In this document: piece by piece, positions 4,551 to 7,310 of the stretch
Layout: every line of letters begins with the position of its first letter
How positions within the stretch are numbered: the stretch's first letter is position 1
Assembly: GCA_000433775.1 (NCBI GenBank)
Contig: HF998449.1
Coordinates: 1-7,310 of the forward strand
Length of the DNA stretch: 7,310 nt
Source: Corallococcus sp. CAG:1435
GTDB lineage: Bacteria > Bacillota > Clostridia > Christensenellales > CAG-314
Direction of reading: 5' to 3'
Position numbers and translations under genes: made by a program
The notes under the pieces: model-generated
What the model saw: the letters and a program-made list of their open reading frames with translations, nothing else
Told to the model about the DNA's origin: nothing
Databases searched by the model: none

Positions 4551-7065
4551 ATTTGAATATTTGGAAAAATTTCAAGTGTACACTAATTATTTTTTATTAT
4601 GTGAAACTGATTGCCAAAATTTTTCATCTGAAAACTGCAATTTGGTTTTCATTAAAATTTTTAATTCTATTCTTTTTGAATCCGATGAAAAAATAAAATC
4701 AAAAAAGGTGGCGTATTTGGTTTTTTGGTTGAATTTTATAATCGAATTACGAAATAGACAAATTGAAGAACCTCTATTAACCACAATATTAACAATCATA
4801 GACAAACTTGATTTACAGCAATTAATTAAATATACATCAAAATTATTACCGTTTGATTTTTCCGCAGAGATTAATTACGAAGTACGAAAAGTCTTTGATA
4901 ATGAGACTGCATTGACGGATGCCCAGATAGATATTCTTTTTTCCATTTTAGCACGAAAAAATATAATCATTTCTGCTCCCACATCATATGGAAAAACTGG
5001 AACAGTATTGAAATCCCTGTTGGTTGCGCTGGAAAAAGGGATTATTAAAAATTTTATTGTTATATTGCCGACAAAATCACTAATTAATGAATACAGGAAA
5101 AACATAAACTCCTATTTTAATAATCAACTTGATCAAATAGTTATTACAGAAACACCTTATATGCGACCAGAACCTGAAAAAGCGATATTTCTTTTTACGC
5201 AAGAGAGATTCTTAATTTATAATAACAGTTTCCCTGATTATAAATTTGATTATGTTGTGCTTGACGAAGTCCAGGATCTAATCAATGTTGTAAAGGTCAG
5301 CGACAACGAGAGAAGCGTTCTTTTAGCCAAAGCAATAGCCGTTTTAGATTCGCAAAATGTTCCAATGGCTTTTTTAATGCCATATATAAATGCTCCCTAT
5401 AATTCGTTTATAGGAAAATTCATTGATTTGGATTTAAATAATACGCTAATAATTGATGAGCTTTATTCACCAACTTCTTCAATAAAGTATCTAATAAAAA
5501 AAGAGAATAATACGTTTAATTTATATGATGTAACTTATAATAGAGGTTTTTTTAATGAATCCAAACAGATAAAACTCGATATTCAAGATGTAAGTCCTGG
5601 TGAAACGTTTGATTCTATAAAGTATGATTTATATAAAATCTGCGCGTCTCATGAAATAAATAGTTTAAAGGAAAAAAACATTTATTTTTGCAAAAAAAAT
5701 GATGTAAGCGATATAGCCGAATTATTTGCTATTAATATACTGTTAGATGGTCAAGAATGCTCTAATAAAAGAAAGAGGGCTTTGATACGCTATTTGTCAG
5801 ATTACATCGATGAACACTTTGAACTTATTGAGTTTTTGAAAAAAGGTATCGCTATCCACACAGGGGATTTGGACACATTCACAAAAAGGCAAATTGAAAC
5901 GATCTTTGCAGAAGAAAAATCTGGGATTAACCACATTTTTTGTACAAATACATTGCTTAAAGGTGTGAATTTAAACGCAAACAATCTTTTCTTTTTAGCG
6001 AAGAAGGGGCGTTTTGATAATGCAGAGTTGGATAAAAAGAATCTTTTAGGAAGAGTTGGAAGGTTGGGCAATTGTCTTCAAGGCAGAATTTTCAGGTTTT
6101 TTGTTGAGACAAAAAATTTAAAGTTTGATACCATTAGACGAGAATTAAATTCTTCTAGTGAACCTTGCGAATTTTCGGCAAAAAAATTTGCGTTACCTAC
6201 CGAAGATAAACAATCACCCGCTCTCAAAACATATCTTTCAGATAAAAAAATAAAAAACAGAATTACAGAAGGATATATTAAAACCACAACTGAATATAAT
6301 TGCTTCGATTACTTTCTTGGCTTTGAAGAAAGTAAAAAAGTTCAGCAAAAAATTGCACAAAAGACTAATGCTGAAATATTAGAAATGGTTGCCGCATTAA
6401 AACTTAGCAACTATGAATGTTACGAAAAAGTTGTTGCTATCTTAGCAGATATTTATGAATGGTCAAACTCTGGTGATGATATTTTATCAAAGCGCATGAC
6501 AAATCATAGGTTTATTGCAAGACTATTTTATAATGTAGCAATTGGAACTACTATAAAAAAACTTGTGCAAAGTAGTTTAGAAATTAGTGTAAAGAACAAT
6601 GAAAAACCATATATTATTACAACGATAAGAAGACATGAAGAAGTTTGGTTTTTATCCCCTATCGAACACGACGACCTCATAAATCGAGGCTTTAGAATTC
6701 GAGATTATACAGATAAAGACCGAAACAAACTTATTTATTCGACAATGTCGGATGTTAGCGATTTAATTGAGTTTAGATTAAAAAAATATTTACAGGATCT
6801 TTATTATAGGCTTTCTCAGCTGACTGACACCCATTTGAAAGACTTGGAATCGTTTTTAACACATTCAATTGTTGGTAATCCTAAAAAAATAGGATTAAAA
6901 AATATTGGTATTGTCGATGAGTTTGCAATTGATGCGTTGTGCGAACAACCTCACCTGTTTGATGGCCAAGATTATCCAATAATAAGTCAAATAAGGAATT
7001 TTGCTGTTTCATTAGATGACACAGATCCTGTAAAATATTCTATTCAAGATGTTTTTGGGAAATAG
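4528..7065 (+). CDS. hamB: HamB-like superfamily 2 helicase of a Hachiman defence system
   Basis: An 845-aa SF2 helicase with Ski2/Hel308-like signatures. After about 125 helical residues come LTDAQIDIL (Q133), motif I SAPTSYGKT (149-157), motif Ia PTKSL (181-185), TQERFL (224-229), and motif II VLDEVQD (244-250), a DEVQ box. The motif III position reads MAFLMPYINAP (280-290) instead of S-A-T. The second RecA domain has IYFCKK (385-390), GIAIHTGDL (440-448), motif V TNTLLKGVNL (473-482) and motif VI NLLGRVGRLG (505-514). The remaining 300 residues are helical and I recognise no domain. In Hachiman, HamB is the ATP-driven partner that binds DNA and controls the HamA nuclease. AAGGA lies 7 nt before the ATG, and the start lies inside hamA (23-bp overlap), so expression is coupled. 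Low G+C matches hamA. The helicase call is secure; the HamB name depends on the hamA neighbour. Confidence 0.82.
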   Translation: MSKKMQNEFEYLEKFQVYTNYFLLCETDCQNFSSENCNLVFIKIFNSILFESDEKIKSKKVAYLVFWLNFIIELRNRQIEEPLLTTILTIIDKLDLQQLIKYTSKLLPFDFSAEINYEVRKVFDNETALTDAQIDILFSILARKNIIISAPTSYGKTGTVLKSLLVALEKGIIKNFIVILPTKSLINEYRKNINSYFNNQLDQIVITETPYMRPEPEKAIFLFTQERFLIYNNSFPDYKFDYVVLDEVQDLINVVKVSDNERSVLLAKAIAVLDSQNVPMAFLMPYINAPYNSFIGKFIDLDLNNTLIIDELYSPTSSIKYLIKKENNTFNLYDVTYNRGFFNESKQIKLDIQDVSPGETFDSIKYDLYKICASHEINSLKEKNIYFCKKNDVSDIAELFAINILLDGQECSNKRKRALIRYLSDYIDEHFELIEFLKKGIAIHTGDLDTFTKRQIETIFAEEKSGINHIFCTNTLLKGVNLNANNLFFLAKKGRFDNAELDKKNLLGRVGRLGNCLQGRIFRFFVETKNLKFDTIRRELNSSSEPCEFSAKKFALPTEDKQSPALKTYLSDKKIKNRITEGYIKTTTEYNCFDYFLGFEESKKVQQKIAQKTNAEILEMVAALKLSNYECYEKVVAILADIYEWSNSGDDILSKRMTNHRFIARLFYNVAIGTTIKKLVQSSLEISVKNNEKPYIITTIRRHEEVWFLSPIEHDDLINRGFRIRDYTDKDRNKLIYSTMSDVSDLIEFRLKKYLQDLYYRLSQLTDTHLKDLESFLTHSIVGNPKKIGLKNIGIVDEFAIDALCEQPHLFDGQDYPIISQIRNFAVSLDDTDPVKYSIQDVFGK

Positions 7066-7263
7066 ATACAAATCTTGTTTCTTTGCTTGATATAATTTGA
7101 CGATAATAACATACGATGTGTAATTTAATACAAACGACTCTCAAAAAAGGAAGTCCCAGTTATCGCACCTTCTCTACAGAACCCGCGACAACGACAAACT
7201 TTGTTGTCTAAAACAAAAATAGATAAATTGCAACATATTATTCTAATCAAAACTCAATCAAGA
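7066..7263. other. AT-rich spacer after hamB without a supported gene
   Basis: No frame here has both a start with a ribosome site and a credible length. The longest ATG frame (7116-7211, 31 codons) has no Shine-Dalgarno. A short GACAA/TTGTC hairpin (about 7193-7208) has no T-run, so I see no clear terminator for hamB. The stretch 7150-7200 is visibly richer in G+C than hamB. Confidence 0.6.
7088..7096 (+). promoter_or_regulatory. Possible extended -10 promoter downstream of hamB
   Basis: TGATATAAT matches the extended -10 pattern TG-n-TATAAT, but there is no good -35 and no recognised gene behind it in the window. It could serve a gene beyond the right edge or be chance in AT-rich DNA. Confidence 0.25.
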
Positions 7264-7310
7264 GTTCAATGAGAGTGGCACTCGTGCCGCCAAGCGGTAC
7301 CCAACTGAAC
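7264..7310. repeat. GC-rich nested inverted repeats at the right edge
   Basis: Several overlapping arms are visible: GTTCA (7264-7268) with TGAAC (7306-7310) as an outer pair; GAGTG-G-CACTC (7273-7283); GGCAC-TC-GTGCC (7277-7288); and GTGCCGC-CAA-GCGGTAC (7284-7300), a 7-bp stem with one G-U pair as RNA. No T-run follows within the window. The cluster could be a structured RNA, a recombination or mobile-element edge, or part of a repeat; its end is not seen. Confidence 0.5.

Noticed and set aside
7193..7208. GACAA/TTGTC hairpin as hamB terminator
   Set aside because: The stem is only 5 bp, A/T-rich, and no T-run follows.
7116..7211. 31-codon ATG frame after hamB
   Set aside because: No Shine-Dalgarno, very short, no recognisable family.
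7247..7309. Minus-strand open frame entering from the right edge (20 codons, ends LIELLIEF)
   Set aside because: It could be the end of a convergent gene, but it coincides with the hairpin cluster and is too short to support without the right flank.
1..7310. CRISPR array, tRNA, rRNA or insertion sequence
   Set aside because: I saw no regularly spaced repeats, no tRNA cloverleaf, no rRNA-like sequence and no transposase frame on either strand.

Overview
The window reads as part of a bacterial defence island. It carries a type I restriction-modification locus (fragmentary hsdS cassettes and an intact hsdM) back to back with a plus-strand cluster: a DUF4143-type ATPase followed by a two-gene module that I identify as Hachiman (HamA nuclease plus HamB helicase). 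Low G+C, strong AGGAGG-type ribosome sites, GTG start use and near-consensus sigma-70-type promoters suggest a low-GC anaerobe, most simply a Firmicute of the Clostridia type. That is inference; a spirochaete or other low-GC gut or rumen bacterium cannot be excluded.

Region 1-527 (plus strand) holds the last 27 codons of one HsdS-like reading frame and a complete 148-aa single-TRD HsdS-like frame, joined by an ATGA overlap with a Shine-Dalgarno inside the upstream frame. Both end just after the same E-Q-x-HIVD boundary and lack the usual coiled-coil spacer. Both face hsdM tail to tail, which is the wrong orientation for a normal hsdM-hsdS operon. This looks like a TRD cassette store or an inverted arm of a rearranging S locus. 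Region 524-2113 (minus strand) is a full-length hsdM with all expected motifs. No hsdR lies in the window.

Region 2114-2349 is a divergent control region. It holds a minus-strand promoter for hsdM and a plus-strand promoter (TTGACT, 17 nt, TATAAT) for the ATPase. A perfect 27-bp direct repeat flanks the plus-strand promoter, one copy upstream of the -35 and one in the leader running into the ribosome site. Region 2350-3606 encodes an AAA_14/DUF4143 ATPase. After 41 bp come hamA (3648-4550, GTG start) and hamB (4528-7065), overlapping by 23 bp. No convincing terminator separates the ATPase from hamA, so one operator-flanked promoter could drive all three. Base composition drops sharply at the ATPase/hamA border (hand counts of single 60-base rows: 45-47% G+C in hsdM and ATPase, 23-25% in hamA and hamB), so the Hachiman pair probably has a separate origin.

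Region 7066-7310 has no supported gene. It contains an extended -10 motif and, at the right edge, a GC-rich set of nested inverted repeats that may mark the boundary of another element.

Functionally, HsdM/HsdS would methylate sites and, with an HsdR encoded elsewhere, restrict unmodified DNA. HamAB would act as a second, helicase-nuclease layer. The most unusual points are the coupled, inverted TRD cassettes, the operator-like repeats around the ATPase promoter, and a four-cysteine cluster in the HamA C-terminal part.
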